Below are positions 27,388 to 38,089 of a stretch of DNA of 64,000 nt, in pieces. This DNA is from Onchocerca volvulus (taxonomy: Eukaryota > Nematoda > Chromadorea > Rhabditida > Onchocercidae): NCBI GenBank assembly GCA_000499405.2, contig HG738138.1, positions 18,577,753 to 18,641,752 of the forward strand, read 5' to 3'. A model generated the notes under the pieces. It was not told the DNA's origin. It ran no database searches and worked only from the letters and a program-made list of their open reading frames with translations. The translations under genes were made by a program, and so were the position numbers. The number at the start of each line of letters is the position of its first letter. Position 1 is the stretch's first letter.

Positions 27388-29639
27388 TGCAATAGCTATT
27401 CAGTTTAATTTGAATTGCGGTCGGTAAAACAAGCCTGTGTTTTCATTGCATATGTGAAAAATTTTGTCGTACCCGCACATATTTGATGTTAGTATAATTC
27501 AATTCAATATTATTCATTTCTGCCGAAGACTTGAAACTTTCATTGTCTTTTCTGTTCAAGTTGATTTTTTTCTGTTAATTTGTAGCATAATATGGGATGA
27601 ATATTCAATATTATGTTCTCTTTATGAAATGTTTTCCTTTTTTACCGTTTGTTACTAATTTTCACCACTGTCAATCTCTTTTCAACGGGTCAGCTTTAGC
27701 GATTTCAATTATCTTGAAAAAATTGAGAAGCATTTCTTGGATTTAAAACCGAAAAGTTTGAATAATCGAAAATTTCTTCGAATAATGTTTCAGAAATGCA
27801 GGAGAAGTTCTCTGAATATCTAAGTTTCTCCTCTAAAATTTTGCTTTACGTTTGATTTAATAAAATATTGGAGGCACATGAGAGGTACCATGTGTTGATA
27901 CGTTCCATGAAACTATTTACTTATCGAATTTGAAATTATACTTTTGGGCGTCCGATTTTTTACACCTCTGTTTCACCTTTCTGTTTCAAGTGCATCAAAA
28001 TCTTGTATTTAGCAATTTCAAAAAAATATAAACTTTTTTCCTATCTTTGCTTTTTCTCGGTCCAACTCGGTTCGGTGTTGACGAATGGTTAATATTACTG
28101 CGTGTTCAGTATTTTGAATTCGGTTTTTTTTTTCTTTCATTCTTTCATTTTAACGGCGTAGTACGGTTTAATTTGTACTCAGTCATTCTTCTTTCTTTTG
28201 TCATTTCTTTCAGGTTTTACTTGGTGAAATTGTTTACTCGATTTTCCTGAATAGAAAATTCGATTTTCCCTACTGTCATTATCGTTATTCATTGAGTATA
28301 GCACAAAACATCTGTTATCAAATTATGTATAGAAAATGAAAACTTAATCAATTTTTTGTGTATATTGCATAGTTTTGAAAATTCTTTTCATTGAGTAAAA
28401 TAAATTTCCGAAATAATATTAGTTAGGCTAATAAAATTTCCAGTTTTTTCAAAATTTCTGTTCTGATTAGAAATTATGGTTGTTTCTAAAAACAAATGTT
28501 TATCAAATTATTTTAACCATACAATTTTGGCAGTACATTTTTTGATTTTAAAGGTAGTTCTCTTTGTTGAAATTTGATTTTTTCTGATTGAATAGTTTAT
28601 TTTTTCTCATGCAATATCATTTCAACTAAAAAAAGGTTTCGTTTTCAAAGGTACGCTTAGGTTTGTTCACGTAAATTTCCAAACTGATTGTTTTATTTGT
28701 CTACTATATCCAACATATTGTAAAATCTTACATTCTTTAATCTTCAAGTTGCCAATTTGGAAAAGTCGTTATTTACCCATAAACTAATCCGTATTTTGTA
28801 TTAGCATGATTTTTTTCTTCAAGAACACTGATATAATTACTCGTTTATTACTGTAAAATAAGTGCATAGAATAAGTGCATTCATGACAACAGTTATTTTG
28901 CTAATTCTTATTGTTGAAAACCTTTCATATCCGGTATTTATGGATTTGCCATACGTCCAGTGTACCTCAAGAAAATTTTTGTTTTAACCTTCATTTGTTT
29001 CTTCATCCCTTTCTTCTTGTTAAAATCAGCGAATAAATGTTTGATTATCATTTCACTTATCTCACATGCTTCGTTTACGTTCCCGCCGTTATGCACGAAA
29101 TGTTTGTTGAATTTCATATCTATGATTAAGTTTAGTATTTTCTCTCTTTTAGTTTTGAATAAATCACTTATTTTTTAACTTTTTTCTGCTGGTAACTCAG
29201 TTATTGAACAGGTTAGCAATTCGTATTTGCGTACTGGAGATTTTCTGCTGTATAGTGCAAAGTAGCTATTCTAGACATTCTAGACAGCTATTCTAGGATT
29301 ATTTGTACGAATTTTCGAAGAAATTTTTTAATAATTTCTATATTCTTCGAATACATCTGTATTGTATTTTTCTTTATTTCTCAATCCGGTCAAAATCTAT
29401 TCTGTTTCAATATTATTTGCAAGTAACGGAAGGCTGTAGCTCAGATATTCATATAAATTAATTTTATCTTGGGTCTTCCGCTTCATATATTTCAATTTAA
29501 AATCTGTGCTGACATTGTTACTCCAGAAAGAAGAATCAAGTATGAAAATGTGCAATAATAAAAGTTTATTCTCAAATATTCATCCGCATTTTCAGATATT
29601 GCTGTTTTTAGCAACCGAATTTTTTGTGAGAAAAAAAAA
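27388..29639. other. Intergenic region between hif-1 and the THUMP methyltransferase gene
   Basis: Contains the presumed 3' UTR of hif-1; an AATAAA at 27859-27864 is one possible polyadenylation signal, about 470 bases after the stop codon. The rest is T-rich with no supported exon on either strand. The promoter of the downstream gene must lie toward 29.6 kb but no element was recognised. Confidence 0.55.
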
Positions 29640-32600
29640 ATGCGGTATTGTGTTACAGTGGGTCGAGGTATGGAACCGTTCGTGAAAAAACAACTGGAAC
29701 AAATTCAGGTATCATATTTCAGTATCCTTACCAACACTTCTTGAGGTAGGACAAGAAGACGGCGACAAAGTGCTTCAATGATTGACAGAATAGAAATATG
29801 TGGAAGATTCAGCCTGGCTGAGACATTGTTAGAAGAACAAATAATCTAAATTAATAATACACAAATTAGCGAGTACATTGAGATGAACGGTACCGTCTGC
29901 GGTTGGCATCGAAATGTTGATGTTGGGTCACTCTCGAATCTATTCCATCACACTCAAACAAAAATGTTTCATTAAAGAACGGATTATTTTATTATTCTGG
30001 TTTATGACGACTAGCGACCAATCAATGCTGAACATAGAATTATTAATTATATTAATTGGAATTGAGATTAATATCGGGATATAACACTTCTAGAAATAAA
30101 TCAGTCAGAAATTTTTGTCTTCTAAATATCATTAAGAGAACATGTCTGAAAATGCTTACAGGATGTGAAAATTGATGAAACCATTATGGAAGGCAAAATG
30201 CTGTTTGATGCGAGTAACTCTGATAAATTGTACAGTTTGCGATGTGCTGAACGATTGTTCTTGGTAGTAGCTTACGAAATGATCGACTGCAATTGGAACA
30301 AACGACGTAAGTTCATTTTACTATCTTGTCAGTACTCGAATTAATAGTATTGTAATCATCTTATAGATACTTTCTTGTGCCAAAGGGATTCGTATTTATA
30401 ATTTCGTATGATTTTTTTAGAGTGCTGTATAATTTTTTTGCTTTTAAGAATTATTCGATAAGCTGTTCAGCTTGTTTGGTAGTAATTCCTTATTGAATTC
30501 TACTTGTGAAGCAGCTTTTAATTGTTTGCTTTGTTGCGGAGAGCCGACACATAGTAGAACTTTCCGTGTATCGCTCAAAGCAACTGGAAAATGGCGTCGG
30601 AAAATTGATACTGAGGTATTGTGACGAGAAATTAGTTTATAAATATCTTTTGTCTTAAATCTGGTTGCTATAGTTTTCTGCAGTGCTTAATCTCACCATG
30701 TTATTCGTAAAATTGCAGCTGTACTGGAGTCGTAATAATACAGTGTTTGTCCTTATTTTGTCCTTCGAAGTCTGAGATCATTTATTTTGTTTCTTAACTT
30801 TTCTTCACTGTATTCCAAAGTTAGCACATATTAACCTCAAAGAAAATATTTATATTATTTATTAAATCGAATATTTTGTTAATTCACATTAATTAAGTAA
30901 TAAATTTCCAACTTTAATTCAACAGAAGCTCTCTGCAAGTATCGCTCGTCATATCAAACGGATCTCTAGTTTCAAAAACTCACTTCATTTTGCTGCTATT
31001 GAAGTTTGTATACATTTGTCGGAAAAATATATCTTTATTGGTATACCGATTACTCGGTTAGTATCATAACTCTTCCTTGTTTTGGAGAAAATAATGAAGA
31101 AAGAAATTTAGTTCTAAACATCTCGCTTTTTCAAAATATTTTAAAGAATATTAGCTAGAATACGTTTCACTTTAAAATTTTTTCTTTTCGTTTCTTTTAG
31201 GAGCTTATTTGGAAATAACCTTATATATGAAACTTGAAAAGGCTTCTTTCATTTTGTTTGTATATTTGGTACACATGATTTTTAATGATGATCAGTATTT
31301 ACCTTTTTTTTGAATTTTCATTGCATTATTCTTCAAATTGCAGAGAACGTTTATCTCGGCGACGTTATTTACTGAACAATGCATTGCGTTCAACTGTTGT
31401 AGATGCAATGTTATCTCTGGCTAACATTCAAGATGGTGACATTGTTGCAGACTTGACCTGTGGTTCTTCTTCTATTTTGTTGCAAACTGCACATGACTTG
31501 CAGGATAAGGGAAGCTTTGTTCTCAATTTCCTGAAAAGAAATGAATTAAGAAGCTTTGATTTTCAGAAGGTCATTTTGAGATGACAATTCTTCCAGGATT
31601 TGGAAATAATTCCATGCAAATTTTTGAAGTTGCATGAAATTATTTCCAAATACTGGTAGAATCTTCATCTCAAAATGACCTTCTGAATTCTGGGATGGAA
31701 ATTCGTAAACTAAATCTTTTTTAAAAAATTCAGCACTTATAATTAGTTTTGCCTCTTATCAGAGTAGATTTAAAGATGACTTGTTCTAATCATTTAAAAT
31801 AAAGTACGAATATGTAATTTTTATACCATCTTTTACGTAAATTTCTATTCTCATATACCTGTTGTTCCTCAAATGATGTATTGCTTTTTGGGATTTCAGT
31901 ATTTTTAGGTTTTTCTTTTGGGTATTGACTTTTGCTGGGATGCTTTGCAACAGTCACAGAAAAATGTGGATTATTTACGAAAAATTGATAATGCAGAACC
32001 ATCGATCGACTTACTTTGCATGGATCTGTTAAGCGGTAGAATTTTATTACATTCTTTATCTTTTACTGTGACATATCTACAACTATTCATTAAATGTAAC
32101 CAGGAGGAGGTATGGGATGTCAGATATTGAATCAGTTTGTTTGGTCCGCCTCCTCATTAGACCATACTGATAGCTTAAATTATCTAGCATTAAATAGCCA
32201 ATGCACGGTCATGTTCAAGTATTTAATGAATGCTCTTGGATATATTCCGTCGTAGTTCAGTATTTTTTAAGTGTTTTTTTCTTATACTTGCCACTCTGAG
32301 TAAATTAATTTGAAATATGAAATAGTTTTTCATTTACAACAAATTTCAAAATCAAAATATTTTCATGCTAGTGTACGTTTCTCTTAGATCAGTATGATTT
32401 TAGATTGTTTGAAATATGTAGTAGTTGATCATATTATATCAGATATTCCTTTTGGTCAACGCTATGGAGCGGATCAGTCTGCTTTGCAGACTTTGCAACG
32501 TATTTGTGACATCTTCTCAAAGTATGTTTTTTGCCTGAATATTTTCTCTGAAATTTTTAAAATTCAGTGAGAACCAAATTTACTCTTTGGATAAATTAAA

Positions 32601-34153
32601 ACTGTTGATAATGTGAGTCTTCTTATAAGGACCTATTAGGTCCATATCTGAATTGGACACATTGCTTAAATGATTCGGCTAGCTAAAATATAAAATTTTA
32701 TTTATTTGTGCATCAAAGCATCGAATTGTCGGTTAATTCTGGTAAATCATTTTCCGGTGTGATGTATGTTTGTTCTATAGATTTTTTCGGTGCAGAAGTA
32801 TCTTGAAACAGGCTCACGTTATTGATCGTCAAACCACTGCATATAATCTTTGCTTGGAATCATTAGCTATGAAAGTCGAGTTAAAAAACAAAAAAGTTGA
32901 TGTATAAAGTAAAAATCGATAAAATTTAACAATTTTTTAAAGAATTTTTCTCATTTAGAAGCTGATTTTTATTGCTGAAACTGAATTATTTGAAAGACAA
33001 AGAAATATTCATAGTCCTTGATTGTTTAAATTATATTGGAGAATAATTTATGGGTGGAACCAAATCCAAAGCAAGCAAGCTTATTTATGTGTCTCGACCA
33101 GTAGCATATGTGAAGATCGATATGAGTTGGAATAGACTCATTCCAACCACAACATCCATTCGTAATTTTTTTAATTGCATAGTGTAGGAAGTAGGGATTG
33201 GAGAAAAATGAGTTGCTGAATGAATCGTTAAGTGAAAATTAACTTTAAACTGATATGTGAATTTCAAACTAATGTTGAATCGATTGAAATGGTTGGTATC
33301 TCTGAAAGCCGTGTTTTTATTCTTTTTTTTAATATCAAAAGCAATTAATTTGTCATTTATTTCCAACTTCTTTTCATTCATTATATTGCTTATTATTCAC
33401 TTTTTAAAGAAATTTGGATGAGTGAAAGATCAGTATTTTTTGATGAGACAAAGATCAAGTTTTTTGGATGGTTAGGCGCAAGAAGGAGCATGGATGAGGA
33501 GGAATTTTAAATAAAATTTTTATATAATCAGCGGTTCATTTTTCTATCTTCCATTGAAGATATTCTTTTTTGAAGAAAGGGAATAAATCATTTTTCGTTT
33601 CGCTTCAAATAAAATTCAGTAGATGAATTTGAATAAATAAATTGGTAAGCGTAAGCATACAAATTGCCGAAGTACATGAAATATAATTATTTTATTCATA
33701 TCTTTAATTTTTTTGCTTCATCTATACAAAAATAATATGAGATTGTCACTTGAATCATAATTTCGATTTGTGTTATGTAAATAATGATTTTTTTTTTTTT
33801 CAGTTTATGTGTTTCTTGAACATTATAATCATTTTCTGTTGTGTCATAAGTAATGTTAAAAAAATATGAAATTAAACAAACAAAGTAACAATATTCAATC
33901 TAACATTTGTAACTCATGTGAAATATGTGCTAATAATGATTTTTTTTAATGTATATTAGTGATGCTTTCAATTTGCAGCTATAGCAATGGCAATAATAGT
34001 TACATTTCCACAGCGATATTATTGATCTCGGCTATGCATCTGTCATCGTTAAGAAACATGCTTAAATTGCCAGCACTTCTAAAACAACATTATCCTATTT
34101 CACTTGGTACTACGCAAGCAGCTATCGTTTTTCTTGCACATGATAGAGAATGA
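29640..34153 (+). CDS. THUMP-domain tRNA guanine-N2 methyltransferase (THUMPD3 type)
   Basis: Human THUMPD3, with TRMT112, makes N2-methylguanosine in tRNA using SAM; the same role is inferred here. Exons: 29640-29708, 30162-30306, 30449-30615, 30926-31056, 31344-31518 (donor uncertain), 31909-32035, 32404-32521, 33979-34153; frame is kept and the product is about 368 residues, shorter than human (507) because the linker inside the THUMP region is small. Seen: N-terminal CVTVGRGMEPFVKKQLEQI, a THUMP-like region to about residue 165, RRRYLLNNALRSTV leading into the methyltransferase domain, motif I DLTCGSSSI at 207-215, motif IV SDIPFGQRYG with DIPFG at 285-289, and a C-terminal strand SLGTTQAAIVFLA matching the VGGLRAAVYLL region of the family. 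The exon 5 donor could instead be at 31569, inside a foldback repeat. Motif I is unusual (see findings). Confidence 0.82.
31564..31685. repeat. Foldback (inverted-repeat) element in THUMP gene intron
   Basis: Two 56-base arms, 31564-31619 and 31630-31685, are reverse complements with about five mismatches and are separated by a 10-base loop. Each arm ends with CAGAAGGTCATTTTGAGATG on the outside. This is a MITE-like or foldback structure lying at the 3' edge of exon 5 of the methyltransferase gene. No clear target-site duplication was seen. As RNA it would form a long hairpin in the pre-mRNA. Confidence 0.85.
32796..32907 (+). other. Possible alternative 3'-terminal exon of the THUMP methyltransferase gene
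   Basis: A TGCAG acceptor at 32791-32795 is followed by 112 bases that stay open in exactly the phase left by the exon ending at 32521, then stop with TAA. It would add SILKQAHVIDRQTTAYNLC and about 17 more residues. The family-consistent C-terminus is instead encoded by the exon at 33979-34153, so this segment would make a truncated form lacking the last strands of the methyltransferase fold, or is a chance open stretch. Confidence 0.3.
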
Positions 34154-35060
34154 AACGACGAGAAATGGGGTTTGATTTTGATTTTTTTCGTTTTAATTCC
34201 ATCCAAACTCATATATTTTATTGTTGATTTCATCGGACCATACCTAAATCCGTTTGCATCTCGTATTTGTTAAAATATATGTTCCAGATCTGTAGTTGAG
34301 ACAACTACATATATTGGATATAGTTAATTTTTTCTTTAGATGAGGACTTATATCAATTTCAGCCAAATCTGTTAAACTTCAAGCAGGCAGTAGTTAATAT
34401 TATTTTTTTTTTATCAAAGCTACTGTAAGCAAACAAATAACTTTAAAATAATGGGCAGCTGAAATCATATTTAAATGCCTTTATATGCTCTTTGCACTCT
34501 ATCGAGTTTATTTCATCACTTGTATTTTGATTTTACGATTGGCTTATATACGTTACTATTAGAAGGATCTAATTACAAGCAAAATCTTTTAAGTTGGATC
34601 ACAGAAAATATTTTTAGATTCTGTAGACTTCTGTTCTTTGGATTTGTTTTCGAATTTAAATATTAATTTATAATCACTGTAAACTAGAAAACAATATGAC
34701 ATGCCTAACAATTTGAAATTTTCTTGCATAAATAATTTTTTGCATAAATATAGCATGAGGCGACATTGTTTATAAAAAATATAAAGCGGTTCATATACAA
34801 AATTTGTATGAACGGATGGTCATTGTTCCTTTTTTTTTTTTTTTATCTGAACAGCATCACAGTTGAATGCTCATCTTAATGATTTAGATCAATATTTTCA
34901 TTATTCGACAGTGTTTAAATATTTTTTTTAACTTGCCCGTATGCTAATATGCCCGTATGCGAATATATACACGTGTGTCATATGAATTTTGCATGTGGAG
35001 TGGTATTTTTTGATTTAATGGAAAATAAATTGCTTCTTCGTTTTCCGCTAACATACATAC

Positions 35061-35199
35061 ATTGGGAAAAGATAAAGTTTGCCATCCGTGCTAGTTGGAG
35101 TAGTGTTAAAGCAGAAACAGCTGGTTGTTCCTCGTCATTCATATCATCAGCATCTTTATCAACATTTAACATCAGCGTGGTGCCCTGTATAGCAGCAGC
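35061..35199 (-). other. Candidate exon of an unidentified minus-strand gene
   Basis: On the minus strand a TTGTTAG acceptor precedes 139 open bases that end at a GTATGTATG donor. The frame includes DADDMNDEEQPAVSALTLLQ and LARMANFIFSQ, an acidic stretch followed by an amphipathic helix, which is unlike the usual low-complexity translation here. No neighbouring exon in matching phase was found, and the protein family is not recognised. Confidence 0.25.
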
Positions 35200-35627
35200 C
35201 TAACAAGCTTTTATCATTTACTTACCCGTCACAATCGAACTACCAGCCAGTGTATATCTCTTTGTCACATTTCTCTGCTATCACTGTACCAATTTTCCCC
35301 ACTTTGCGTTGGTCAAGAAACAAATAATTAGTCAAGTTTCCTCTTTCAATTATCTGTAATTTATGCATAAACTTCGATCCATTGCGCATAATATCGATGT
35401 AAACTTTTTGATTGCGATTAACATAATCTTAGAAATTGTTTGTTTTTTTAGAGCGGACATGTTATAAATCTTAATTTAACTATTTGAATGAATTTCATTT
35501 GCATATGCAGTTGAAGTCAATTGTGTTAGATTAAACTGGATATTGTAAGCATCGTGAAAAGAAAATTGATGTAATTGTAATAAAGTTTAGTAAGCACTTA
35601 GACATTCTTTAATCATGTAAATTATAA

Positions 35628-35701
35628 AGCTTATTTATCAAGTAGATTTATTTAGCTTATTTATCAAATAGATTCATTTAGCATATCAAGTAGATTTATT
35701 T
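35628..35701. repeat. Short tandem repeat, unit about 26 bp, nearly three copies
   Basis: Units begin at 35628, 35654 and 35680 and read close to AGCTTATTTATCAAGTAG plus ATTTATTT. The third copy has a four-base deletion. No function apparent. Confidence 0.8.
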
Positions 35702-37427
35702 AGCTCTTCCTAATATTAGCTCAGCAAATAAGTTAGAATCTTGTTTATGTCACAAATGAATATTAAGCAAGAAACAAGTAATGAATTTAGAGTTAATACT
35801 TTCTGATACAAAAATAGTGATTATGCTGAAATCAATCTCAACTTTTGATACTTCTATTTTGCTTTAGGCAGAATCCTTAGTAAATGCAGTTTTGCGCTTC
35901 AATTGCAATTATCACCGACTGTGTTTTAGTCTTTGCTTGAATTTTCACGAGTAAAACAACTAGTTGACTATTTCGGTGATAGATAGAATAGATTTTAAAA
36001 ATGACCAACATCAGTTCAATGATATAAGGACATTATGTTTGATTATTATAGCCAAAAACATACAAATGTTAACTTTTTGCATATAATAGAGTTCCATTTT
36101 CCTCGTAATTCCTTTCACCTAATGTGCTAGTGGAAACGGTCAAAGGGAATGAAATATTATGGTAAGATGATGCTACGGTTAATTATGTAATGAATTTAAG
36201 CAAAGACAAGTCCAGAACGATATTGTAATTGTTATCTTCGTTGTTCTTTTTCTTCTTCATTTATATAATTATTACTACAGATGGAGAAATTTTTTCAAGT
36301 TCCAACGTACTATTGCATTCAGCAACAAAATCAGTGAAATAATGGTTTATCCGAAACATTGGTTGATAGTAATTGTTTTTTTATGACTGATTTTACAACA
36401 GCTAGGACAAATAAGACGATATTCAATAACGAAAACTATTTTGACAGTGAGTCATGTAATTTAATACGATAGTATTATCATTGTTACAATGATGTTATTA
36501 TCAGTTACCTAATAACCCTTGCAAACTACAGTAAGTTTTGTTAAATATGAATGAACGGGTATTTCTTGTTCATCTAGAGACGAGACTAAAATTTGTAGAG
36601 AATTCTCTAGGATTTGCAATTAAATTACATTGCGAATGTTCTTGCTGAGCAGTATAACTTTTATCATAGCTTTTTTCACTGATGCATGGATAGTTAATGG
36701 ATCAAACCACTGACAAACTTGGTGAACTTCAATCTCTCAAGAAAAGGATACACATGATTGTGTTGGATGAGCAACGGACATAAGAACTCTTTTTCTCATT
36801 ATACGTTGAAACAATTTCAAATATTTTAAACTAAAACCGTCGTTTGAGAGTACTTACAGGCAAGATCGGTATGGACTGCTCAAATTAATGGACTCACTTT
36901 CTACATTTCCTTATCAGTTGCCGGAGAAATTCCAAACCTTATATTTGTCGCTTTCAATGACAATAAATACAACTATTCCAAGTTATGATTAAATTATTTC
37001 ATTTATTCGAAATTGGTAGTGTTATGTAACTTTTACCTCTTACCGACATAGTAAGGTAGACTCTTATCAATACATTCATACATTTTATCGTTGCAACTTA
37101 CTTCCATTATCTTATTAATTTTTTCCTTGAATAACTTAATGATTTAAATTTTACCTCTGCGAATCAATTAGTAATCAAAAAACTTTGATTATATCATGAG
37201 GAAATTTTTGTTATGAACAGCTAGCTGTCTCTTCTGATATGTCATTAGTTCAAGAGATTCATTCTCGAATTTCTTTTTAAGAAATTCCAGTGAAAGAGAA
37301 GAAATTGCTTTGAAATAATTATGCCAATATTAGCATGTAAAAGAAATGTTTGATACTTTAATACCATTGTACTGTACTGTATTGTACATATAATGCATAC
37401 TAGTGTCTGGCATTCTTATGCATGGGT

Positions 37428-37505
37428 TATGTGTATCTGGATACATAGATGTGTGTATGTGTATGTGGGTATGTATGTTTTATGTGTTTGTGTATGTGGA
37501 TACAT
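37428..37505. repeat. GT/TATG-rich simple repeat
   Basis: Imperfect runs of TGTGTATG, TGTATG and GGATACAT. A degenerate microsatellite in intergenic DNA. Confidence 0.7.
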
Positions 37506-38089
37506 ATTATGCAGCATTTCTCATAATTTGCCTATAATATTTTATATTTGATAAACAAATGTCGCTTTTCACTACATTCGTTATACGAAGTATTAACATT
37601 TCAAATATTCAGTCCCCTCATTGTCTAACTTTCTTCCCTTATATTTATTACGGTTAGATTTTTCAGAATGGAAGTATTTCAGTAAAATTTAAAGAAACGA
37701 GAAAGTGTTATCATTGATAAAAAAAATTTTTCGTTTTGAAAAAATGCAAGTTCTTGACCGATTGCTTTGAAATTTTGACACTATGTTGCATTTAAATAAG
37801 CGAATATCTCTATATAGATATACTTTTTTTTTTTAAACCAATCACAAGGTAAATGAGCGAACTGAATTTATTCATCACGCCACTTTCTGTTTCTAATAAA
37901 GTGTGAGGTATGCAAAGCAGTCATAACATTTTTTCCACAATTTTATTTTATTTCATTTCAATTTTTTCCACTTTAAAATGAAGCAATATTAGCAGAGAGA
38001 AAAATTGCGTTGATACTTCTATTATAAATTGATATTACTGATTCATATATGCTGAAATGATTTCGTCACGTTGTTCGAATGAGCGATGG

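Larger units (their letters stand above)
34154..38089. other. Intergenic region between the THUMP gene and the Helitron
   Basis: No gene could be assembled. It holds a tandem repeat at 35628-35701, a GT/TATG-rich simple repeat around 37428-37505 and one weak minus-strand exon candidate at 35061-35199. Everything else is AT-rich sequence with frequent stops. Confidence 0.5.

Noticed and set aside
34857..34931. Plus-strand terminal exon candidate with SQLNAHLNDLDQYFHYSTVF
   Set aside because: It follows an AG and is open to a stop, but no upstream exon of matching phase exists and the THUMP gene already has its family-consistent end.
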